A DNA stretch of 64,000 bases from NCBI GenBank assembly GCA_034620365.1, contig JAQGEQ010000084.1, positions 2,914,001 through 2,978,000 on the forward strand. Reading direction: 5' to 3'. The notes beneath the pieces are model-generated. The model made no database searches. It was not told the DNA's origin and worked only from the letters and a program-made list of their open reading frames with translations. A program made the position numbers and the translations under genes. Positions 1 to 10,690 of this stretch are shown here, piece after piece. The number at the start of each line of letters is the position of its first letter. Position 1 is the first letter of the stretch. This DNA comes from Pegea sp. RAD2-039. Lineage: Eukaryota > Chordata > Thaliacea > Salpida > Salpidae.

Positions 1-640
1 GCTAATTGCAGAAAAAATAAAAAAATTCATTTTTATGAAATTATTTGAAGTTAATAAATTGGTCAATAATAGCTATCTGAATAAACTGTTAATATCATAA
101 GGAGCCTTCTTAATGGTATTGAAACATGCGTCTTGTGAAGAAATCTACTTTTACTCGTGATTTGAACGGAAGTCTTTTCAATACATCATATCTAAAGCAA
201 ATAACAAAATAAAATAATCACCCTACATGACCTAATTTCCACCAATGACGCAGCATTTGTTGCACATGAACTAATTTTCATCAGCCTGTACGGACTTTGG
301 AATGAAAATCAATTTTAAAAAGACGAAATTTTCTGGTCAAGCTGTTAGCATCGATGGCTGCGACGTTGAGGCTGTAGGTAATTTTGTCTGTCTGGGTTAA
401 AAATAATAACATCATCACGATCAATCAAAGTTGAGATCAACAGTTGCATCTGTAAGGTATCAGGTACATTTGCACGGCTCACCTACAGGGTTAGGGATAA
501 TCCAAAGATATCTATCAAAACCAAGACTACTTTCAACAGAACCTTTGTCTGCAGGACTCCGTCGAAAGCTAATGAAAATAAACTCGACACGTTTTCATTT
601 TCGTGTCTTTATCGTATCTAACACCAATCATACACACTAC
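1..640 (+). mobile_element. LINE family A, decayed copy (middle and 3' part of reverse transcriptase)
   Basis: Broken reading frames on the plus strand resemble the second half of a non-LTR retrotransposon reverse transcriptase. Around 244-270 a frame reads TNDAAFVAHE, which resembles the YADD region; around 280-400, after a frameshift, ACTDFGMKINFKKTKF and VEAVGNFVCLG match the post-catalytic segment in which 'FG..I..KKT' is followed by 'F.YLG'. Around 545-610 KANENKLDTFSF resembles the C-terminal segment that follows the 'YGSE' motif in these elements; the same segment recurs on the minus strand near 16600. Frameshifts and stops throughout show that the copy is dead. The clade was not determined. 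The 5' end lies outside the window. Confidence 0.6.
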
Positions 641-1530
641 AGATTGCGAACCAACAAGAGAAGAATTTAGAAATGCCATTTTAGCAACGGGTTCTGGAAA
701 ACCACCAGATAGCATCTGTATACCACCTGATCAACTAAAATAATGTGAAACTTGCCTTCTACCCCTTCTCCACGATATTTCAATCAAATGTCGGAGGGAA
801 GGATAGATTCCAGAAAATATACGCAATGAAAAAAGTACATTGTACAAAAATAAGGGTGCCAGGTCTGATTACAACTAATACAGGGGACCATCTCGATTAA
901 CATTGCAAGCAAACCATTCGCTCATGTGCTAATTCCTTGCTTGTAAATATTAGCTGAAAGGGTATATCCCGAGTCACAAAGCAGGTTCAACACTAAATGC
1001 TGTACCATGGGTATGATCGTTTCTGTTCGTCGCTTACAGGAAAGATGCAACGAACAAAACAGGCCTTTGTAAATCGCGCTCATCGAACTTACTAAAGCTT
1101 TCGACCTCATCGGTAAAGAAGGTCTGTTCTCGATATTGTTGAAGATTGGCTGCATACCTAGCCAACTTTCTTTGGGATTTTTTTCTCAATTTTATTAAAA
1201 CAAGCGTTTCATACGCCTGTTGAAGAAACTTACCCCATTCAATTTACCTGATGAAAGTTTTGTTTTAATGCAGGGCGTCTAAAAGCGATGAGCAAAGTGA
1301 AAAAGATCTGCATCTGCGACCTGATGGCGAAGCAAATGTTGCACATTCAGCAAAACCTATAGATGTTGATAGACCGATTTTCATCAGCCTGGAATTGAAA
1401 TTAGCCTAATTAGCCGTACCTGCCCACTTTACAAGAATGCCTGCAAGCGCGATATGAAATCGCTTAACATCAAAAAATCTAATGATGAAAACGGTAAACA
1501 ACGTCTTCTGCAAGAGTACTTTACATACGA
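640..1530 (+). mobile_element. LINE family A, second decayed copy (endonuclease-RT linker and RT N-terminal half)
   Basis: Immediately after the C-terminal part of the first copy, the plus strand reads PTREEFRNAI and PPDQLK, the linker that precedes reverse transcriptase in this type of LINE. Near 830-890 there is a broken counterpart of the 'NYRGI' box. From about 1015 to 1165 VRRLQERCNEQNRPL and LTKAFDLIGKEGLFSILLK are clear RT box residues. Near 1320-1400 EANVAHSA and ISLEL resemble the catalytic-box region. Multiple stops and frameshifts make it a pseudo-element. Two copies in the same orientation, head to tail, suggest a tandem or rearranged insertion. Confidence 0.65.
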
Positions 1531-1720
1531 GTTACTAAGCAATGTAATATTGCATTTAATTTAAAATTTATTTTTATCATAAAATGGACCTGGTAAGTCT
1601 ATAAACAGTGCTTTTATTTAAATTTACAAAATAATTTTGTAATAAAAATTTAAAAATAGCGTAATTAAAAACTCAAGAGCTAGCAACATGGAGCAATATG
1701 TATAAAAAATCCGGATAAAG

Positions 1721-2000
1721 GGTTAGTCTGTTTTATGACAACACTTCTAGTAGATGTAAAACTCATAATTTAAAGTCGGAGTTGGAGCCTCATCGCTTTA
1801 CTCTGTGTCGTTCTGGCAACTCCTGCGACGCCAGCCGGGTGTAGCTGCATCAGTCCGTCTGTTCTGCTGCATAACCTAGTAAGTGTGAAGAGTTGAATCC
1901 TGCTTCAACAACTGTATCTCCATAACTTTTGCCATGGCACATATATGAATGGTATATATATATATATATGCGTGACCATTCACTGTCAAAGCGGACCAAA
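1721..2000 (+). repeat. SINE copy 1 (5'-truncated)
   Basis: This stretch shares a core of roughly 200 bp with 25598-25960 (reverse), 31025-31425 and 55245-55560 (reverse). Shared blocks include GTTGGAGCC, CAACTCCTGCGACGCCAGC, GCATCAGTCCGTCTGTTCT and the 3' end AAGCGGACCAAAA. The tRNA-like head seen in the copies at 31025 and 25900 is missing here, so this copy is 5'-truncated. Confidence 0.75.
1953..1969. repeat. (TA)n microsatellite inside SINE copy 1
   Basis: A run of alternating T and A sits where the other SINE copies carry a shorter TATATA stretch or none. It probably expanded within the element. Confidence 0.8.
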
Positions 2001-4298
2001 ATAAAGACAATTTAAAAATATTTTAAGAGTTTCTAAAATTAATTAGATAAAAAATGCATTCAAAACTTCAGAAAATAATTCTTAAATGCAGCATTTAAAT
2101 TAAACATGGTTTCATTACTATCACTAAATTACAATTCTGCTAACCTTTATGACGCTTTAGTATTTTACAAATTTTAGTTGCTGATTTCAATTATGTTATG
2201 CAGAATTATTTTCAGACAAAATAGATAAGATAAGCCATGTATGAAATATTTATTTTAGTCATTTTGTCAAACTCACAGATATAGAAGTGGTTTAAATAAA
2301 CTTTTTTTCTTTATAAGACAGGCACTGGAATGTTTTTTGTAAGTCTTAAGCAGAAAATACACGACCACAAAGCCTTTTGGCTTTTTCTTGTTGATAATGG
2401 TGAATGTCATATTGAAAATAGCTTATAATTTTATTAATATTTGAAGCATATCTCACCAATTCAACAAAAAAAACTTTAATATAGCTACAAGAACATAGAA
2501 AATTTACAAACAATGCAGTAGTAATTGATCTTTTAATCTACAAAAAACAAAATCATTGCTATACATTTCGCTAGCGTCGATTATTTGAAAGTCTGAACAA
2601 ATCGATTTTGAAAAAAAAAAACATTTAAAATGTCACTTATATTTTACTTTATCTGCTAAGTTTATCAAGAATTTTTGAAAAACAATATTGCCTATTCTCA
2701 TCAGTCTATCAGAATATCTTCCATAAAAACTTTTTATAGTTTTTCTTCCATACAATGCTTAAACAAGCTCTTGCATGCATAACGTTAATACATTTTTGTA
2801 GCTAATCTCATTTCTAATTTAATCTTTTATTAAGCCTTTCTTTGTGATTATCAAAGTTAATTCATATTTTTATACTTGATTGACTGTATACAGCAAATTA
2901 AAAGTGCATTTGAACATTTTCGTTTACTCATTTTTAATCAATAATGGTGGATTTGCAGTGCAAATTATTTGTGTTAAAAACAACATAACTTAGCTATTCT
3001 AATTCAGTATAAGGATATTTAATAGCTGTAAAGGGTAAAAGCTAAGAAAAATCCAGAAAAAATCAAAAGTAAGTTTATAAAGGTGGTCTGCTTAACATTT
3101 TTATATTTCATGAAAGATTATACTCCTAAACCTACTGTCTCTAAAGATTATTTTTTCAAATTTAAGTCTTAACGACTTAACTTATCTAGAGTAACTATTA
3201 TATAATTTTTAGTTCTCAAATTATTTTATGAATTCTTTTATCTTTTAGAAAATAAATTAATAAAGCTATGAATGTATTTAGTATAAATATACTTTTTGGA
3301 GTTAATAAAGTACCATTAAAATACTTTTAGGTCTGAAAGAACCAAACATTACAAAATCTAATCATAGAATTAATTTTGTTTATTAGCCATTTCAACAATA
3401 AAAATTGTGTAACAGTAAAAATACATCCATATATTTGATCGTGTAAAAGACCAAACCGTTTACTATTTTATATGAGTATTATTGTTATGATTTATAATTA
3501 ATCTTGAACTATTTCTTACATAAATCTTATCAAACAAAAATATTTAAAAAAGAAAGCTCAAATTATCAATTCGTCAAATTTAGTCCTTTGAAATCTCATA
3601 AATACAATTTTAAACTGCGATCAAATAAACAAACAACCACAACAATTATTAACTGAAGAAGTTAAATACACTTGAAGGCAATTAAAATATTACATTTATC
3701 TTATTCTTATTACTTTAAAAAGAATCTTTTAAGTTATGTTTTTTATACTTTTAGTTGAAATGAAAACAAAATAAACTTTTTGAAAAATCTTTGAAAAAAA
3801 GTTTGATCTTAATTTATTTTAATCAAATTGTAAAAATCTGATATTGTTCAAATTAAAAAATATTTTAGCGAAGACCAAATTTAACTAAAAATTTTACAAT
3901 TGCAAATATAACATGTGAGCTTGTGAACTTAAATATCCACCAGAAAAAGCTAAAAGAAATGTTCTTTCGAAAGCTCATACTTTCAACGTTAGGGCTCATT
4001 TCATTCCGTTTACCATTTCAAGTTATATTATATCAGCGGTCCATTTGAAAGTAAAAAGGTGCTGTAATGAAATTTAGTTTGTTGAGTTTAAAAGTATTTC
4101 AACAGTTCTTGATTCAAACTTCATATTGCATTACAAAAGTAATCACTAATTTTTTTTTCTCATTAGTTATCTTTCTTTAATGATGAAAACTTATTTTACT
4201 CTTTAATTGCTGGATTTATTTTATAGTAAACTTTACTGGCGATTGTTTAAAATTTTTATGAATTTACTTTTGAAACTGTTTTGTTCATACACACCTCT
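2001..4298. other. AT-rich intergenic spacer
   Basis: I see no coding exon, RNA gene or recognisable repeat here. The stretch is downstream (3') of the homeobox gene on the minus strand and may hold its 3' untranslated region. Confidence 0.5.
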
Positions 4299-6334
4299 TT
4301 ATCCGACTGTCACATCAAACTTGATTTGCTCATCACCGCAAGGATGTAATAATTGTTTGTTTGTATGAACCCCGTGATTAGGGACAAATGGTTTTCCTTT
4401 ACCTTGAATAAAAGATGGTGATCCAAAATACCCTACAAAAGTGATTTAGTTTTTACTTGCTACATTTTTCAATCTACTTTCTTATAAACTACTAAACTAA
4501 AAAATAAAACTATTAGAATATATCCCTACTGAAAGCAGTTTTAATGTCAAAATTCACCTAATATAGAAGGCTCGTTGACGATGTAACCGAATTGCAGAGG
4601 TAATTGCAGCCAAGGTTGAAGGGATTGTTGATGATTCACGTTGGCCATCATCTCATTTGCTAATCGAAGTCGACGTTTCGTTTTATATCGTCTAAAATTC
4701 AAAATGAAATATCAAAATGTGGAATGTATAAGCTTAAGAGTAAAAAAATTCCGGAATCAATTTTAGTTATTGATTCTCTGATAAAAAAAATTTTTGGTTC
4801 AAACATACTTCTGCGGATTGAATAAATAAATCGTTTAATTTCGAGCTATTTGTAAATTGTGATAACTCTTCATTAAGATGGTTTAAACTACTATTTTAAC
4901 CAACAAAAGCGAAATCTGGGGCAAACCTGTTTTGAAACCAAATTTTGATTTGTGTCTCAGTGAGGTTTAAGGCTCGTGCGAATTCTGCTCGTTCGTTTCC
5001 AGACAAATATTTTTGGTGTTGAAATCGTCGCTCCAGAGCAGCGATCTGAGTTTGAGTGAACGCTGCGCGAGTCCTCTTTTTCTTTTGTGTCTCAAGTTGT
5101 GAAGATGATGTACAAGGAACTTGTGTGCAAGTAGAAGACTCTGTCTCTTCAACTGACATCATTTTGTTGACAGATGATTTTGTAGAAAGTCGCAGCTCAT
5201 CTTCACCGCCTATCTCATCCACTCTATCATCATTGTTATTTTCATGAAGAGGTTCTTTAAAATATATATGTGTGAAAAATATTAAAAAGGGTTAATATTT
5301 CAAACAAGAAGATCAAAAAGCAGTATTTTCAATTGATCGTGAATTAGAATTCAAAACTATTAAACTAAGCTGATTGACTACGAAGCATATCTACAGATGA
5401 AAAATGCGTTTTCAATTTTTTAAAAACTGTCTTTTTAAGTCTACTGAGTTTATGAAATATTTAAATAGTTTATTTTTAATTAATAATTTTTTTTATCTAC
5501 AAACGATTCTGAATAAAAATTTCAGGATTAAATTGAGAGTCTACTTGTAATTTAATTGTCGATCATAAAATTCATTTGTGTGAAATAAGTTGATGTTAGT
5601 TGATGTTGACATTAATAACAATCAACCGAGCTCGGCTTAACCTTAAGTACTTTATAAGTGAGTGATATTTATTTAACTTGTTTAACTAAATATTTGAATA
5701 TTGTGGTTAAAGTGCAAATTAATCAAAACTAATTTTAACTTATAGTGGTGACAATCTTTAAAGGCTATGATTTTATGTGAAGAAATTATCTGATAAATGA
5801 AACGGCAAATAAGATTTGTTAAATGTATTATACGAGTAAACAAGTTAACATATAAATGCTGAATGAGCAAACAAACTTACTAGGAATTTGGAGATCTTTT
5901 TCACTTGCTACCATATTTGGATATATTGTAGTCCAATCTTTTCTTTTCATTTGCATTCTACATGGTTGTTGACTGCTACAAATAGAAGGTGGGAAATTAT
6001 GTTGCAAATGTGGCACTGAGCCATGATTATTCCAAAATTCAGCCATTTTTACAAAAAATGCATAATGGCTGTGAATGCTTGCTGCATACTGTTGCCATCT
6101 TGTTTGAAAAAGTACATCATGACCACCTTGGTTTGGTGCGTTTATAAAATTGTTAGGAAAGTTAAAGTTTAATTGGGAAGGATAATTTCCATTATTTTGT
6201 ATCGAGGTTTTTGTATTGACAGTAAAGTGCGGTTCCGGTTCAATAGGACGCCAAATTCGTTCGTCTCTTCTTTTACTTTCGATTGATTGTGGTCTTGTTG
6301 CTGGATCGCATTTTACTACATCGGCTACTTGCAT
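4299..6334 (-). CDS. NKX3: NK3/bagpipe-class homeobox transcription factor
   Basis: Four exons, in order: 6334-5881, 5254-4927, 4691-4558, 4432-4299 (all minus), giving 349 residues. All junctions are GT-AG and the phases fit. An in-frame TAA lies just upstream of the ATG, which fixes the start. The homeodomain covers about residues 210-269: F8, L16, W48, F49, N51 and the NK-2-class marker Tyr54 are present, and the third helix ends [10 protein letters not shown], as in NK3 proteins (NK4/tinman and NK2 have YKCKR). Helix 1-2 reads [19 protein letters not shown], also NK3-like. The third intron side falls inside the homeodomain, splitting the codon of Arg52. An acidic stretch (residues 154-175) precedes the homeodomain. 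After it come a Gln/Leu-rich part and a tail with YFGSPSF. I see no clear TN/EH1 motif. In bilaterians NK3 genes act in visceral mesoderm; function here is inferred from class only. Confidence 0.88.
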
Positions 6335-8567
6335 AACTTAATTGGTTATTTAACACTGTATAGAAACAATAATAACAGTACGAAAGAATAAAATTACTAT
6401 TATTAGAAAAAACTATTTTGTAAAAATGTTATAATTTGACATCTTACAAAATTCATTAAAATGGAGGAGTTTTTCTGCTATGTTTTATAATTTCTAAATT
6501 TTTTGCGATGAGATGTTAACAGTAGTCTATGACTTAATTATAAATTTTAAAGAAACATCTTAAAAATAACATATAAAGTTTACTTAAATAATAGATTCAT
6601 TTTTTCAAAAGTATGTACTTTACATTTCATTATGCCTGTAATTACAACTTCAAAGTTGAAAGAAAATTTGAACAATTTAAAAGTTTCTTTAAAGAGCTAT
6701 TTGTATATGGTTAGCGGTAGGTTACTTTATAGAAAGGATAAGTTTTTAGCACCTTCGACAATTAAGCACAAAGCTTGTCTCTTATTACTACAATGTATTT
6801 ACAGCTTCAAGGCACCAAACCGACTACAGTAAAAATTTCGTTGCCTAGTCAGAATCCGACTAAGGTCCACTAGTGACCAAACTCTTATTCAAAGTTTCAA
6901 ATTAAAAATTCTAAAGATAAATAATTATAAAAAACTTAGTTTGAAAAAGTCAAATTATGTTCTACTTTAATAAGACTACATACTTACTGCCTCGTGTTTG
7001 TTCGCCGACTAAATAATTTCTCAATTACCTTTCATTGAGCTAAGTGTTTATTTTCGAAGTAAAAATAGTTTAATTTTTCAAGTTACAACAAATAAACTTT
7101 AACATTTACTTACGACCAACTCTTTTATATGTATAGTAGTAAAATATCATAAGTTTTCATTAATCTGATAAATAGATACTTTGCAATTCAACTTGGTAAA
7201 TTGTAATTCAATTTATTTTTATAATCATTTATTTTTAAGCAAAGCTTAAAAACAAGGTAAAAAAGTTTTAAACTTTCATCAATGGTTTTTATCAGTTGAG
7301 AACTGTATTCTGGTTATGATATTAAATTTTAATATTACTTAACAAACATAGAACCAACCAGGTCCTACCATAGTTTCAAAAGATATAAAATATTTAAATG
7401 AAATAAGCAGCTTTCTCTTAAGGTTTTAACTTTAAGGTTAAATTATAATTTTTCGCCAGTGCAAATAATTTTATACTTAAATTCTAAGCAGCTTTTTTGA
7501 AAAATTTTGCACCTTTATATTTAAGCATCAACTATTTGTAAAATTTAAATTTTCTTTACTGAAGATTTTTGAAATAAAATTGATCAAGAATAAATAAACA
7601 AACAGAACTAAAAATGTTGTTTAAATTAAAAGAAAAAGAAAATTTAATTTAACTTTCTTATCATGTAGTGAACACAACAAATTGTTATTTTAGGAATTTT
7701 AAGAAGAATGCTTCTAGAAACCACTAGTTGATTTCCAACCATTTTAAAACTTAGAATAATTTGATTTCCATCTTTAGACGAAACCTTAACTTGCTTATAC
7801 AATAATTGCGTATTTATCTTTTCATTATACACAGCTTCGGCCGCTTTCTTCGATACAGAAATTAAAAATTTCTTAGACAAATACAAACTTCAAAAAGTAC
7901 TTAACAAATTTCAAGTAAAAACTTACTCTATTGTCCAATTATAAAAGAAAAATCTATTTACTAATAGTTTTAACTAAACGAATTTAAATATTTTTTGCAA
8001 AAGGCTATACTTGATGAGTAAATAGTAAGCCTGTTTATACTATCAACAATTTTTGTTAAAAACATTATGATAATTTTATAAACTATTATATTCACCTAAT
8101 GAAAATATATTATTAGTTTAAATGAATATGCAAGCTGTATGAGATATTAATGATAATGATAAACAATTAAGCAAACAAAAAGAGCAAAATAGAGACTAAA
8201 AACAATGACAACTAATTAAATCGATCTATATAATTATAGTATATTTGTTAAAAAATCTTCTATTATTTTTGAAAAACGCTTTAGATACATTTCAAATAGG
8301 CTTGTGTTATAAAATTGCTTATTGCTCTGAATAATCTTGAAGATGCAAAAAAGAAGTATTAATTGAACCGATTATTTATTTACTAGGTTAAATTTATTAC
8401 TAATAATTGAAATATTTAAGTAGAAATTAACAAATATCATAAAATTTTTTTTCTAAATTGAAGCTTATTAAGTTATTTTAAAGTTGTTCACTTTTGATTT
8501 GAAATGATGCATATTAAAAATTTTAAAAATTGATCTACACAAGACAAATAGTGCAGCGCATACCATA
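6335..8567. other. AT-rich spacer, no supported gene
   Basis: This is upstream of the homeobox gene. An open frame on the minus strand at 7644-7886 (about 80 residues, Lys/Ile/Val rich) has no recognisable domain and no matched exon partners, so I do not call it a gene. The sequence just upstream of the homeobox ATG carries a possible splice acceptor (AG at 6356-6357), so a 5' untranslated exon could lie here. Confidence 0.4.
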
Positions 8568-8804
8568 TTAAAAATCTTTTTTCAATTGTTTACGATTTCC
8601 AAGTCTTCTTTTAGAACTCATCATATTTTTTAGGTTTATTACAAAAAAAAAATTAATTAAACTTTTAATATAACTTAAGTTTGCTAAAGGACTAACAAAA
8701 CTAAACATCAATTCTAACTCAGCTGGATGATACTGTAACTGCTGAAAATCCCAATTACATAAAGCTGCAAGTGAATTCTCAGACACTACTTCCCCGCTCG
8801 CCAT
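8568..8804 (-). CDS. Hypothetical small ORF or first exon, unrecognised
   Basis: An ATG at 8804 opens a 78-residue frame. The first 45 or so residues look protein-like (mixed composition with Trp, Cys, Asp and His: LCNWDFQQLQYHPAELELM), while the rest is low-complexity Phe/Ile/Lys-rich translation of AT-rich DNA. This suggests that only the 5' part (about 8660-8804) is a coding exon and that the true splice donor lies around 8650-8670. I could not find a convincing next exon downstream on the minus strand. I do not recognise the family. The GC content of the first 140 bases is higher than its surroundings, which mildly supports coding. Confidence 0.25.
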   Translation of the reverse strand: MASGEVVSENSLAALCNWDFQQLQYHPAELELMFSFVSPLANLSYIKSLINFFFVINLKNMMSSKRRLGNRKQLKKDF

Positions 8805-9239
8805 TGCTTTTTTATCTTACACTTGTTAAGATTTTTTCGACACTTTTTAACCTCTCAAACTTTAAGTGTAAAACGCAGCACAGAAAATGTGCAATAATAA
8901 CTTTTGTTTCTAAACCAGACGAATTAAACGCTTCATCGCATGACTTTATCTCATAATACTTAAAGCTCTGATAACTTGTCAAGCACACTTTCCAACCTGT
9001 TTTAAATTACCAAGCTGCCAATTTATTCATTTAATTCTCTACTAACAAAACAACAAAACTTTTTGCTCTTTTCTCAATTGATATTTGCTACGAGGAGCAA
9101 AATATTTTTTATTAAACTTGATGCTCAAATTTTGAAATGCGACTTTTTCTAACAACAGCTCTTGTTGTTATTAAGTCAAAAAATATGAACAAGGTGAAAC
9201 AGAAAAACCTTACATTATTCTAAAAGCGTTCTAAATTCA
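8805..9239. other. Spacer
   Basis: No exon, RNA gene or repeat recognised. Confidence 0.4.
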
Positions 9240-10690
9240 AACTGAAAGAAGTTTTTCAGCTCCTCGTTGTCTCTTTGCTGTACTAAGAGCCTCTTTTCCG
9301 GAACAATGAATTTTGTCAATCATTTCAGAATTTACGCCGACAAACGATCATAGTTTGCGACGATAGAAAAGCTAAATAGCGATCCGAAGAACCCAGTGTG
9401 AGTTTACCACGGGTATTAGAGGCTGTAAAAACGCTCGCAGTGTCTCTACCTTCAATGAGCTGACTTGTTGTATGAGTATGTACGAAATATGCCGTCGCCT
9501 AGAGTGACAAGCATTGATGAAGGATATTGCGAACGAGTATGCGGCAGTCACTAGCAATTGCTTTTACAAGAGCCTCGCATCACATTTGTCACGGTATAAG
9601 CTCTACTTTCACATCAACTAAAAGAGAGATGCTCTTTCTAGCGTTGCGCCTTATGGCTGCATACATGAAAGATCTAATTATTGAAATCGATGAGCTTATG
9701 TGACATACAAACGATTCTTACTCGCTATTTCTCCTTATGAGCTTTTTCAGGGTGCGACGCCTACTCACCAATAAGTACGACCGTCGTTTAGATGCCATAA
9801 GTACCTATTGTTAAGACACAACGTCCTATACTCGATAGAAAATGTTTTTACAACCTCATTGCTTCCATCAGAAGTTATGCATGGTGAAAATCATCACAAG
9901 ACTTTGAATAAAATAAAGAACTGCTGTCTATCAGTGTTATCAAATCTCTTTGAAAATCTTCATTAAAAATGTTCGTTGCTTTTCTTTGTCATTATTATTT
10001 TCATGGTTTTTTCTTTTATTATAATTTTCTAGTTGAATAACTAATTTACGTTTTCAAAACGAGAAAATATCTGAGGTAGGTGACGAAGAAGCAACATCAA
10101 CTTTTACCTGTTGTTCCTTCCCACAGGATTATCTTTCCTATCAATCTTTTCATTTCAAATTACAACGATGACGAGCGGTCTCCTAGTGGCCCAAATTTAT
10201 TGGCCCACCCGATATGATGTCTTCAATAAATGGCTCTATCTTTTGTCACTAATGTAGAACTTGTTGTCTTTGTCCTCAGTGAGATTATATTAGCTGCGAT
10301 TGCTCCAAAGCAAATACCGACAGCAGTAAAAGAGGTCTTCAAACACTGTGAGAATAGAAAAAAATGAGATTGATATGTTAGTTGGTTACGATGTATTAGA
10401 AGCTTCTCGTTTGTCTGTCGGCGGTGATAAAAGCCTCATAATAAAGCAAAACAAATGGTTTCAGCTTCCATTAGCTTCGCAATGATGTAAGTGGAGTACA
10501 TCTCTTTTTATTGTTGATAAAGATCGATATATAGTTAAAGGTGCAAATCCTGACAAAATAATCATAAACACGGATATCTACTGTCATTTTGATGTTTGTA
10601 GTAGACAAAATCTCTTTTCATACAGTTTTCAGAGCAAAATATCTTTTTAAAAGAATTGATTTACCAGTTAAGTAATCTCACATCACTTAT
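9240..10690 (+). mobile_element. Decayed retroelement debris
   Basis: The block is less AT-rich than its flanks and full of broken frames. On the plus strand near 9735-9777 a frame reads SPYELFQGATPTHQ, which resembles the 'TPYEL..G..P' motif near the end of LTR-retrotransposon integrases. At 10363-10486 a frame reads EIDMLVGYDVLEASRLSVG and continues to a stop; it reopens after the stop to about 10650. It vaguely recalls a retropepsin 'ilG.D.L' segment, but this is weak. The order of these two pieces is not that of one intact element, so several insertions are likely. The assignment to LTR elements is inference. Confidence 0.35.

Noticed and set aside
9372-9557. Minus-strand ORF possibly from a copia RNase H
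   Set aside because: SRRRHISYILIQ weakly recalls that domain, but the neighbouring motifs are on the plus strand and no other RNase H residues fit.
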